Source: Pseudolysinimonas_A sp947085045 (lineage in GTDB: Bacteria; Actinomycetota; Actinomycetes; Actinomycetales; Microbacteriaceae). From it: 64,000 bases of DNA. The stretch lies in NCBI GenBank assembly GCA_947085045.1, contig CAMTUU010000014.1, forward strand, positions 62,001 through 126,000, in the 5' to 3' direction. Position 1 is the stretch's first letter. Each line of letters opens with the position of its first letter. The notes below the pieces were generated by a model that saw nothing but the letters and a program-made list of their open reading frames with translations, was not told the origin of the DNA and made no database searches. The translations under genes were made by a program, and so were the position numbers. Of this stretch, positions 26,266 to 34,283 are shown one piece after another.

Positions 26266-26556
26266 ATGTCCGTCGTCAAGATCAACGCCCTACACGTCCC
26301 AGAAGGAGCCGGCCCCGAGCTCGAGCAGCGATTCGCTGCCCGCCCGCACCGGCTCGCCGATCAGCCTGGGTTCGAAAGCTTCCAACTCCTACGCCCGACC
26401 GCCGGTGAAACCCGCTACTTCGTGGTCAGCACCTGGACCAGCGAAGACGACTACCAGGCGTGGCGCAACGGCAAAGCCGGCGAGCACCACGGCGGCAACC
26501 ACCGCCCCGTGGCCCCGAGCGCCGACCTCCTCGAGTTCGAGACCGTCGAACTCTAG
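26266..26556 (+). CDS. mhuD: MhuD-type heme-degrading monooxygenase
   Basis: A 96-residue dimeric ABM-fold protein closely resembling mycobacterial MhuD (VVKINA start, LLRPTAGETRYFVVSTW, LLEFETVEL end). The MhuD catalytic residues fall at the same numbers: N7, W66 and H75. MhuD opens heme to mycobilin without releasing carbon monoxide and frees the iron. It lies 25 bp after the metal ATPase gene with a GAGAGGAA ribosome binding site, and a strong terminator follows. Fit to the family is very good, but activity is inferred. Confidence 0.9.
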   Translation: MSVVKINALHVPEGAGPELEQRFAARPHRLADQPGFESFQLLRPTAGETRYFVVSTWTSEDDYQAWRNGKAGEHHGGNHRPVAPSADLLEFETVEL

Positions 26557-26566
26557 ACACCCACCT

Positions 26567-26604
26567 CAGCCTCCCCGCCGCCCAGCTGAGGGGCGGGGAG
26601 GCTG
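26567..26604 (+). terminator. rho-independent-like terminator after mhuD
   Basis: CAGCCTCCCCGCC (26567-26579) and its exact complement (26592-26604) form a 13-bp stem with a 12-nt loop, 11 bp after the mhuD stop. It ends the ArsR-ATPase-MhuD operon and separates it from the MFS gene. Confidence 0.8.
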
Positions 26605-26691
26605 GGCCTCAACCGGTCCGGTACACCCTCCTCGTACCCATCCAGAACCAGGCGGGCGCAGCAGCTCCACCCCGATCGAACGGACCCAACC

Positions 26692-27954
26692 GTGCTTGAT
26701 GTACTACGAAACAGCTCCTACCGGAAACTGTTCGGCGCACAGGTCGTCGCGCTGATCGGCACCGGTCTGCTGACCGTGGCGCTCGGGCTGCTCGCCTTCG
26801 ACATCGCCGGCGGTGATGCCGGAGTGGTGCTCGGCACCGCACTGACCATCAAGATGCTCGCCTACGTCGGCGTCGCCCCGATCATTTCAGCGATCACGGG
26901 ACACATTTCCCGGAAGGTGCTGCTGGTTTCAGCGGACATCCTGCGAGCTGCGGTAGCGGTCTCGCTGCCGTTCGTGTCCGAGGTGTGGCAGATCTACTTG
27001 CTCATCTTCGTGCTGCAGGCCGCCTCCGCGACCTTCACACCAGCGTTCCAGGCCGTGATCCCGGAAGTGCTGCCCGACGAGCGCCAATACACGCGAGCTC
27101 TTTCCTTGTCACGCCTCGCCTACGACCTCGAAGCACTCGTCAGCCCAGCACTCGCAGCCCTCCTGCTGACGGTCATCACCTACAACAACCTCTTCGTGGG
27201 AACCTTCGTCGGGTTCCTTGGCTCGGCGATACTCGTCCTCGCCACAGCATTCCCCCGGATAAGACCGCGCCCGCCAGCCCGGTTCTTCGACCGCCTCACC
27301 CAAGGCGCTCGAGTGTTCTGGCGCACACCAGAACTGCGGAGCCTACTCGCGTTGAACCTGGTGGTCGCGACATCGACAGGGATGGTCATCGTCAACACGG
27401 TCGTCCTCGTTCAAGGACTCCTCAACCGGCCACAAACCGACGTCGCGATCTTGCTCGCTGCGTACGGAGCCGGATCGATGATCGTCGCCCTGGCCCTGCC
27501 GAAGGTACTCGACCGGCTACCCGACCGAAAGGTGATGCTCGCCGGAGCGACGGCACTTCCCGCCGGCCTTCTCGCCGCGGCGATGGTCATCGCGCTTCCC
27601 GCTGGTACCATCACCTGGGTCGCACTGATCGCGGTCTGGTTGTTGCTCGGAGCGGCAACCGCCCTGGTGCTCACCCCATCATCACGGCTTCTCCGGCGCT
27701 CCTCGGACGAGACAAACCGGCCGGCCGTGTTTGCGGCCCAGTTCTCGCTCTCCCACGCCTGCTTCATCCTCACCTACCCCACCGCTGGCATCCTCGGCGC
27801 GCTCATTGGCCTTCCGGCGACCGCCCTTGTGCTCTCCGCGGTCGGCGTCATCGCAGCCATTGCCGCCCGACTGGCCTGGTCCGCCGCGGCCCCCCAAGGC
27901 TTTGACGGCAGAAACTTGAAACTTGCACCTCGCGGAGGAGCCGGAACCGGATGA
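26692..27954 (+). CDS. MFS transporter (exporter type)
   Basis: A 420-residue protein with about twelve hydrophobic segments. The loop after helix 2 reads ITGHISRKVLLVSADILR, a variant of MFS motif A, and the N-half resembles MFS antibiotic/macrolide exporters (VLRNSSYRKLFGAQVVALIGTGLLTVALGLL). The start is GTG 26692. It stands between the mhuD terminator and the second ArsR gene and may be controlled by either repressor. The substrate is unknown; tetrapyrroles, chelators or drugs are all possible. Confidence 0.88.
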   Translation: MLDVLRNSSYRKLFGAQVVALIGTGLLTVALGLLAFDIAGGDAGVVLGTALTIKMLAYVGVAPIISAITGHISRKVLLVSADILRAAVAVSLPFVSEVWQIYLLIFVLQAASATFTPAFQAVIPEVLPDERQYTRALSLSRLAYDLEALVSPALAALLLTVITYNNLFVGTFVGFLGSAILVLATAFPRIRPRPPARFFDRLTQGARVFWRTPELRSLLALNLVVATSTGMVIVNTVVLVQGLLNRPQTDVAILLAAYGAGSMIVALALPKVLDRLPDRKVMLAGATALPAGLLAAAMVIALPAGTITWVALIAVWLLLGAATALVLTPSSRLLRRSSDETNRPAVFAAQFSLSHACFILTYPTAGILGALIGLPATALVLSAVGVIAAIAARLAWSAAAPQGFDGRNLKLAPRGGAGTG

Positions 27955-28045
27955 CCGCCCCTCGCCTGCCACGAATCGGAGGACTCGCGCATAACCACTC
28001 GAGCAGGGCAGCTGACGGCTCTGAGAACCGAACTAGAATCTTCAG

Positions 28046-28453
28046 ATGGATGCAGATATGAACAAGTGCACGTTCACTGTCGACAGCCAATTCGTCGAGA
28101 TGGCCGTCGAGGTCTTCACCCTGCTCGCTGATGCGACCCGAGTCCGCATCATCCTGGCCTTGCGTGACGGAGAACAGTCCGTCAGCGACCTCGCCGAACT
28201 GGTGGGCAAGAGCCCGACCGCTGTCTCCCAGCATCTCGCGAAACTACGCTGGGGACGCATCGTGAAGGTCCGCCAGGAAGGCACCCGCATGTTCTACACC
28301 CTCGTCGACGAACACGCGCGCCGACTAGTGGCTCATGCCGTCTACCAGGCTGAGCACGCGCTCGACGAGACACCCGCCCACCACAACGCCGTTGCCAACA
28401 TCGACGATATCGAAGAGACCCTGGCAGAGACACCAGGACCATTCACCCGTTGA
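28046..28453 (+). CDS. ArsR-family metal-responsive repressor (copy 2)
   Basis: A 135-residue relative of the ArsR protein at 23945. AVEVFTLLADATRVRIILAL, SVSDLAELVGKSPTAVSQHLAKLRWGRIV and the tail YQAEHALDETPAHHN line up throughout, with about half of the residues shared by eye. Having two related repressors at both ends of the cassette suggests a duplication, or capture of two related operons with the second one's target lost when the IS1380 element moved in 3' of it. Confidence 0.9.
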   Translation: MDADMNKCTFTVDSQFVEMAVEVFTLLADATRVRIILALRDGEQSVSDLAELVGKSPTAVSQHLAKLRWGRIVKVRQEGTRMFYTLVDEHARRLVAHAVYQAEHALDETPAHHNAVANIDDIEETLAETPGPFTR

Positions 28454-28529
28454 GACGAAGGTCCACCCGTACTCGCGAAATCAGCTTGACTTCTTCATTG
28501 AGAGTCCACTGATCGGGCGCGGCGCGTTA

Positions 28530-30120
28530 AGCCGAGAATGCCCATCGGATCAGGGAAAATTTAGCTTGTCTAGAGTCCAGTTCCCACAGATTCGAGAGGC
28601 ATCTCGTAGATGCAATTCAAACATGCTCCGGCCGCCGTGTCTGTGTCATTCGATGACCCGAATCTCGTGTCGGCTGCGGGCTTGGTTCCCATCATGAAAC
28701 TCGCCGAGAAGGCCGGCCTTCGCCGCCTCGCCGAGCGGTGGCTCAGCGTTCCGACGGACAAGGGCGCCAATGCCGGGCTGAAGGTCGCGTCGCTCGTGGG
28801 CGGCATGGTCGCCGGTGCGGACTCGATCGACGACATGGCACTCCTCCGCCACGGCGGCATGCGGAAGCTCTTCACCTCCTGCTACGCACCCTCGACGCTC
28901 GGCTCGTTCCTGCGGGCCTTCACCTTCGGTCACGTCCGCCAACTCGACGCGGTCGCGTCCCGGTTCCTGGCCAACCTCTCCGAAGCAGCACCCGTGCTCG
29001 GCGGCGGAGCCGACGACGGGTGGGTGTTCGTCGACGTCGACGACACGATCATTGAGGTTCACGGGCATCAGAAGCAGGGCGCCGGGTTCGGGTACTCCGG
29101 CGTCCGCGGACTGAACGCGCTCCTCGCGACGGCGGCCACGACCATGTCGGCGCCGGTGGTCCTCGCGCAGCGGTTGCGCCGCGGCGGAGCGGGTTCGCCG
29201 CGTGGCGCCGCCCGGCTGGTCCGTGACAGCTTGGCCACCCTCCGCCGCCTGCCCGGGATGAGAAACGCCCGGGTGCTGCTCCGAGCCGACTCCGCGTTCT
29301 ACGGTCACGCCACGATCGGCGCGGCGAACCGGGCCGGGGCGGCGGTGTCGGTGACCGCCCGCATGGACTCCGCGATCAAACGTGCGATCACGACCATCCC
29401 CGACGATGCCTGGGAGGCGATCGAGTACACCGACGCGATCTACGACGAAGACACCAAGAGGTGGGTCTCGACCGCGGAGGTCGCCGAGGTCCCGTTCACC
29501 GCGTTCACCTCACGGAAGAAGGCCGAGCACATCGTCGGGCGTCTGGTGGTGCGGCGCATCCCGGAACTGAACCAGCACAACCTCGATCAGCCGACCCTGT
29601 TCGACACGCACCGCTTCCACGCGTTCTTCACCACCAGCACCCTGGACACCGTGACCGCGGACAAGACCCATCGCGGTCACGCGATCATCGAGCAGGTCAA
29701 CGCCGATCTGAAGCACAGCGCCCTCGCACACCTGCCTTCCGGGGTGTTCAACGCGAACGCCGCCTGGCTCGTCCTGGCCGTGATCGCGTTCAATCTCGCC
29801 CGTGCCGCCGCGACCATCGCCGGCGCCGGCCTGGCCAAGGCCACCACCGCCACGATCCGCCGGAAGCTCGTCACCGTCCCGGCGCGGATCGCTTCCTCGG
29901 CACGGCGCATCACCCTGCACCTGCCCGACCAGTGGCCCTGGGAACTCGCGTGGACCGCGCTGTTCGATCACGTCGGCGGATCACCGCCGCCGGCCCCGAC
30001 GACCTGACCATCCAGCCGACGCAGGCGCAACCAGGACGACCAGTGGAACACCCGGGCGGACAGGTCCGGCACTCAGCCGCGCCCACCCGACGACGAACTC
30101 AGCCGAATCGAAATCAGCCA
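28530..30120 (+). mobile_element. IS1380-family insertion sequence
   Basis: About 1.6 kb containing one intact transposase gene. The 5' non-coding part (28540-28609) is shared with the relic at 23046-23190. The terminal inverted repeats could not be fixed by eye, so both ends are approximate. The element ends just before the 3' end of a chromosomal gene on the minus strand (30151). Confidence 0.75.
28610..30007 (+). CDS. IS1380-family transposase
   Basis: A 465-residue DDE transposase. The first catalytic Asp region is VFVDVDDTIIEVHGHQKQGA (about residues 142-160), the second is LLRADSAFYGHA (about 222-233), and the conserved glutamate-bearing C-terminal region is around GHAIIEQVNADLKHSALAHLPSG. 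Full length with no frameshift, so it is probably active. A small hairpin (GCATCT-CGT-AGATGC, 28597-28611) covers the start region and may limit its translation. Confidence 0.92.
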   Translation: MQFKHAPAAVSVSFDDPNLVSAAGLVPIMKLAEKAGLRRLAERWLSVPTDKGANAGLKVASLVGGMVAGADSIDDMALLRHGGMRKLFTSCYAPSTLGSFLRAFTFGHVRQLDAVASRFLANLSEAAPVLGGGADDGWVFVDVDDTIIEVHGHQKQGAGFGYSGVRGLNALLATAATTMSAPVVLAQRLRRGGAGSPRGAARLVRDSLATLRRLPGMRNARVLLRADSAFYGHATIGAANRAGAAVSVTARMDSAIKRAITTIPDDAWEAIEYTDAIYDEDTKRWVSTAEVAEVPFTAFTSRKKAEHIVGRLVVRRIPELNQHNLDQPTLFDTHRFHAFFTTSTLDTVTADKTHRGHAIIEQVNADLKHSALAHLPSGVFNANAAWLVLAVIAFNLARAAATIAGAGLAKATTATIRRKLVTVPARIASSARRITLHLPDQWPWELAWTALFDHVGGSPPPAPTT

Positions 30121-30150
30121 CCCATCACGGGCTCGTCGGTGGATCGAGGC

Positions 30151-33126
30151 TTAGGCAGCCGCCGCCCTCCAACGTCGGGCGAGCAGGACGCCGGCCGCCA
30201 GCAGCACGCCCCCGAACGCCGCGGCGTACCAGGCGGCGTCGCCCGGGATGTCGAGGTACACCGTGATGCCGAGGATGCGCGACAGGCCCCACGGCAGCAG
30301 GCCCATCTGGTCGTTCCACACGGTGAGGGCGGTCTCGAGGCCGACGAGCCCGATGAGCGCCGCGATGCCTCCGACCACCAGGCCGACACCCGCCAGCGCG
30401 ACGCCGAGGGCGCGACGGGCGCCGACCTGCACGGCGAGGGTCCAGGCCGCGGCGACGACGAGCCAGAGCAGCAGCGCGAACGCGATCGTGACGTAGAGCG
30501 AGCGGCGGGTCGGGTCGGTCCAGAAGCCGAACCAGTAGCCGCCCGGTCCGGTCGGCGCGAGCACGGCGAGCAGCAACACCGTGCGCAGCACCGCGACGCC
30601 GCCGATCGTCGCGACGACGGGCCAGACCGCCGCGCGGCGGGACGCGAGCACGGCGACGAGCGCGAAGAGGGCCCAGGCGGCCAGCATCACGAGCGCGTGC
30701 GCGGGCGCTTCGAACCAGGTGAGGATGCCGCGGCTCACCACCAGCGCGACGGCCGGCACCGCGATCAGCACCACGCGCTCGCGGGCCCCGAGTGCCGCGA
30801 CCGCCTCGGGCGCGCGCCAGGGCCGGGTCGCCGCGGTCAGCATCGCCGCAGCGGCCCCCGCTCCCGGGATGCGCCGAACCCGGGGATGCCGCGCCGCGAT
30901 CCCCGCGGCCAGCCAGAGCACCAGCAGGGCGAGCAGCACGCGGGCCGCCCCGGCCATCGGCAGGTCGCGTTCGGCGCGCGCGACGCCGAGGTCGGCGGCG
31001 GTCAGGTTGAGCGGCGGATGCTGCACATCACCGGTGTACGCCGTCAGGTGTTGCTCGGCGAGCACGCGGTACTCCTGCAACGCGGAATTCCAGGCGGCGT
31101 ACGCCTCGGGCGACCCGGTGTCGTGCCACTCGGCGAAGCGCAGGAAGTACGCGCGGTACGCGCCGAGCACCCCGAGGGTCGACTGCTCGTAGTCGACGGC
31201 GGCGAGCATCTGCTGCCGCATGCCGGGGTACCACTGCGCCTCGTCGGTCGCGGCGAGCAGCTCGCGCATCCGCTCGACGGCATCCATCGCCCGATCGCCC
31301 CCGGCGATCGCCTCGTCGAGATCATCCCGGCTGATCGCGTAGACGACGTCGAGCACCGCGCTGTCGCCGGTGAGGATGTCCCACTCGAACAGCCACATCA
31401 TCGGCGGCGGCTCCAGTCCGATGGCGTAGACCTTCCGGTCGGCGAAAGGTCCGATGTACAGCCCCTCGGTGATCGCCTCTCGGGACAGCGACATCGCCGC
31501 GCCGATCTGGGCGACCGTGGCGGCATCCGGGCTCAGCCAGCGCGCCGCCCAGTCGGCGGTGATGGCGGCGGGCTCGAGCGACGGGTCGCGCGCGAGCCTC
31601 ACGGCGAGTTCGGTGTTGAGTTCCGGCAGCTGCCAGAATCCGCTCGTCAGCTCGAGGCTCATCGGCCCGGCGCGCCACGGGCCGCCGTCCTGCGTCCACA
31701 CCCAGACGCCTTCGACGTTCGGATTCGCCGCGAGAAACCGCTGCAAGGCGTCCCGGTAGAGCGAGCCGAGATCGTTCGGGAACGCCCCGAAGAACTCGAA
31801 CTCGCGCCGCGACTGGAACTCGACGATGCGCCGCTGGTCGCCGACCTCGAGCGTGTCGTTGAACGGCAGGCGGCTGTAGAAGTCGCCCAGCGTGTACTTC
31901 GTCGAGACGACGAGGTTCGGCGAGTCGAGCCCGTCGAGCACGGCGGCGTAGGACTCGGGCGAGGTGTGCATGTCGCCGACCGCGCCGACGCCGACGCTCC
32001 AGCTGCGGAAGATGACGTCGGTGCCGCTGCCCTCCGCCTGCGCGCTGAGCGTGGTGAGCATCGCCCGCACGGCATCCACCGTCGTCACGTCGAGAGTCGA
32101 GTAGTAGTCGAAGCCGGGCAGGTCGTAGATCGCCCCCGCCTCGCCGATGCGGAGGACGAGCCCGTCGAGCTCCGGGATGGCGGCGTACAGCTCGTCGAGG
32201 CCGCTCGCGTAGACCGCCCACAGCGCGGGATCCGTCGTGTCGAGCGACCCGAACTCGTCGACCAGGTAGCGCTCGAGCGGCGTCGTCAGCGCGAGCATGT
32301 CGGTGCGGAGGTAGATCTCGAGACCCAGGCTCTGCGCATACCGGAACATCGGACGGAACGCTTCGCGCATCGCCTCGGCGCGCGCGACGTACTCGGGCTC
32401 GCCAACGTACACACCCGCCGCGTCGAAGGTCAGGTACTCGATGAGCCCCGGGAACGCGATGGCGGTGAATCCCTGCGAGGCGACGTGGCGCGCATACTGC
32501 TCGAACGTGTCGCCGTCGGCGGCGACGGCGGCCTGGTCGACGTACGGCGCGTCGGGAAGCAGCGCATCGCGGAAGGCGCCCGACGCGTGCGAGTAGTCAT
32601 CACCTGGCAGCCACTCCGACTCGTCCGCGGCGACACCGACGGCGCCGAGGTCGGCCATCCGGAACGGCAGGCGCGAAGTGACCGTCTCGCCGAGGCGCTC
32701 GGTCACCGCTCGCCCGGCACGGATGCCCGCCGCGAGGTCGTACAGCCCGCGGGCGGCGCCGGCCTCCGTCGCGGCCTCGATCCGCAGCGACGTGGCGTCG
32801 CCGGTGAGCGTGTAGCTGTCGTCGTCGCCCGCGCCGCCGCTCGTGATCGTCAAGCTCGCCGCGCCGTCGTAGCCGCCCGCGTCACCGAGCGCGAGTGCGA
32901 GCTCGTCGGAGGCGGCGGCGAGCCGCGGGGCGTCGGGCGCGATCCACTCGAGACGCGGCGGCAGCACCCGCTCCCGCTCGGGCGCGGCGGTGAGCTGCTC
33001 GACGGGGATGTCGACATCCTCGGTTCGGATGCCGAGCTGATCGGTCAGCACCACCGCGACGCCCGCGCCCGAGGCCAGCAGCACGGCGCTCGCGACCACG
33101 AGCAGGAGGGAGCGACGGATGCTCAT
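30151..33126 (-). CDS. large exported protein: glycoside-hydrolase-like domain plus C-terminal membrane domain
   Basis: A 991-residue protein with an N-terminal signal anchor (SLLLVVASAVLLASGAGVAVVL). Residues 60-160 resemble the small alpha/beta domain found before GH20/GH67 barrels (SLRIEAATEAGAARGLYDLAAGI). Residues 165-560 look like a TIM-barrel: RMADLGAVG, QGFTAIAFPGLIEYL, SLGLEIYLRTDML, LDGLVLRIGEAG, EGVWVWTQDGGPWR. A helical region follows and then about eight transmembrane segments (residues 740-985). This is like alpha-glucuronidase-type enzymes anchored by a polytopic domain. The start is ATG 33126, with GTG 33135 possible. The catalytic acids could not be assigned, so activity is not claimed. 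Confidence 0.7.
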   Translation of the reverse strand: MSIRRSLLLVVASAVLLASGAGVAVVLTDQLGIRTEDVDIPVEQLTAAPERERVLPPRLEWIAPDAPRLAAASDELALALGDAGGYDGAASLTITSGGAGDDDSYTLTGDATSLRIEAATEAGAARGLYDLAAGIRAGRAVTERLGETVTSRLPFRMADLGAVGVAADESEWLPGDDYSHASGAFRDALLPDAPYVDQAAVAADGDTFEQYARHVASQGFTAIAFPGLIEYLTFDAAGVYVGEPEYVARAEAMREAFRPMFRYAQSLGLEIYLRTDMLALTTPLERYLVDEFGSLDTTDPALWAVYASGLDELYAAIPELDGLVLRIGEAGAIYDLPGFDYYSTLDVTTVDAVRAMLTTLSAQAEGSGTDVIFRSWSVGVGAVGDMHTSPESYAAVLDGLDSPNLVVSTKYTLGDFYSRLPFNDTLEVGDQRRIVEFQSRREFEFFGAFPNDLGSLYRDALQRFLAANPNVEGVWVWTQDGGPWRAGPMSLELTSGFWQLPELNTELAVRLARDPSLEPAAITADWAARWLSPDAATVAQIGAAMSLSREAITEGLYIGPFADRKVYAIGLEPPPMMWLFEWDILTGDSAVLDVVYAISRDDLDEAIAGGDRAMDAVERMRELLAATDEAQWYPGMRQQMLAAVDYEQSTLGVLGAYRAYFLRFAEWHDTGSPEAYAAWNSALQEYRVLAEQHLTAYTGDVQHPPLNLTAADLGVARAERDLPMAGAARVLLALLVLWLAAGIAARHPRVRRIPGAGAAAAMLTAATRPWRAPEAVAALGARERVVLIAVPAVALVVSRGILTWFEAPAHALVMLAAWALFALVAVLASRRAAVWPVVATIGGVAVLRTVLLLAVLAPTGPGGYWFGFWTDPTRRSLYVTIAFALLLWLVVAAAWTLAVQVGARRALGVALAGVGLVVGGIAALIGLVGLETALTVWNDQMGLLPWGLSRILGITVYLDIPGDAAWYAAAFGGVLLAAGVLLARRWRAAAA

Positions 33127-33153
33127 GTCCCGCACGTTACTGCTCGGCGTCTG

Positions 33154-33537
33154 CTATTGCTCGCTCAACGCCGCGAGAACCTCGAGCGCGTCGTCGCGGC
33201 GGTCCGCGGGCACCAGCAGGTGGTCGTGGTGGAAGCCGGCGAGCACGTTGCAGCTGATGCCGGCGTCGGCGAGCGCCGTCGAGAACGCCGCCGTCAGCCC
33301 GACCGCGGCGAGGCTCGAGTGCACGGTGAGGGTGATCCAGGCGGCGACGAAGTCGTACGGGATGCCCGCGGCGTCGGCGTCGTCTCGGCGCAGCACGAGG
33401 GTCGTCCCCTCGTCTTCGCGGATGACGGCCTCGGCGGGCAGGTCGGCCGCCTCCGACGTCACGACCACGAACTCGCCGTCGCGGGCTTCCGGGCGCATCG
33501 AACGGATCAGTTCCTCGAGATCCGTCAGGCCGCTCAT
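33154..33537 (-). CDS. ACT-domain protein
   Basis: A 127-residue small regulatory-type protein with two ACT-like halves: EFVVVTSEAADLPAEAVIREDEGTTLVLRRD, and AAWITLTVHSSLAAVGLTAAFSTALADAGISCNVLAGFHHDHLLVP. The second matches the DUF2241/ACT_7 family. ACT domains bind amino acids or other small ligands. It is upstream of the large exported protein on the same strand with a 27-bp gap, and may share its transcript. Confidence 0.8.
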   Translation of the reverse strand: MSGLTDLEELIRSMRPEARDGEFVVVTSEAADLPAEAVIREDEGTTLVLRRDDADAAGIPYDFVAAWITLTVHSSLAAVGLTAAFSTALADAGISCNVLAGFHHDHLLVPADRRDDALEVLAALSEQ

Positions 33538-33596
33538 CGCCTCGATGTTACCGCCGGTCGTCCAACCGGGCAGCCGACGACATCGCGCCCGCCCCC

Positions 33597-34283
33597 TCAG
33601 GTGGCCGCCTGGTAGCGCGTCGTCGGCCGACCGGCGGCGGAATGGTCGAGGGATCGCGACGCGGCCCCCCCGTCGACGAGGTGCTCGAGATATCGTCGGC
33701 TGCTCACCCGCGAGAGGCCGACCCGCGCCCCCACCTCGGCGGCCGACGACCCGGGCGACCCCGCCAGAGCCGACCGTACCGACTCCAGGGTCTCGGGACT
33801 GAGTCCCTTCGGCAGGCCTGCGGGCGAACGGCGGGGCGTCATCAGCTCATCGATCTGCGCTTGGCCGAGCGGGGCGTTCTCGTGCCGCCCCCCGGCGAGC
33901 GCCGACAACTCGCGGGCGACGTCGCCGAGCCGGTGCCGCAGGTCGTCGGCCGAGAAGGGCTTCGCCAGGTAGTGGCGCACCCCTGCACGCCGGGCATCCC
34001 GCACGGTGTCGACGTCGCGCGCGGCCGTCACCGCGATCACCTCGAACCGGCGGCCGCGATCGCCGCGCACGACCCGCAGCACCTCGATGCCCGAGAACTC
34101 CGGCAGATGCATGTCGAGCATCACGATGTCGGGCGCCGTGGCCCGGATCGCCGCGACCGCGTCGGGGCCGGTGCCGGCGATCCCGCACACCACGAAACCG
34201 TCGAGCCGGGCGAGGAACGACTCATGGAGCCGGGCCACGATCTCGTCGTCGTCGACGATCAGCACGCGCAGGGGCTCGCTCAT
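33597..34283 (-). CDS. response regulator, CitB/DcuR family
   Basis: A 228-residue regulator. Receiver domain residues 1-120 with the acidic pocket (VLIVDDDE), the phosphorylated D57 in DIVMLDMHLPEFSG, and the YLAKPFS lysine. The C-terminal half (residues 165-225, EVGARVGLSRVSSRRYLEHLVDGG) is a CitT/DcuR-type HTH. It overlaps the sensor kinase stop by 4 bp. With the kinase it should control the divergent tctCBA operon in response to external di- or tricarboxylates. Confidence 0.92.
   Translation of the reverse strand: MSEPLRVLIVDDDEIVARLHESFLARLDGFVVCGIAGTGPDAVAAIRATAPDIVMLDMHLPEFSGIEVLRVVRGDRGRRFEVIAVTAARDVDTVRDARRAGVRHYLAKPFSADDLRHRLGDVARELSALAGGRHENAPLGQAQIDELMTPRRSPAGLPKGLSPETLESVRSALAGSPGSSAAEVGARVGLSRVSSRRYLEHLVDGGAASRSLDHSAAGRPTTRYQAAT

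Noticed and set aside
28476..30118. CGAAATCAGC at 28476-28485 and 30109-30118 as a target duplication of the IS1380 element
   Set aside because: A 10-bp direct repeat is present, but no inverted repeats lie directly inside it and IS1380 elements usually make duplications of 4-5 bp. It may be chance.
29461..33615. A 1384-codon plus-strand frame over the transposase end and the exported protein gene
   Set aside because: It is the antisense of a well-supported gene, a common effect in GC-rich DNA; its composition is Arg/Gly/Ala-rich without motifs.
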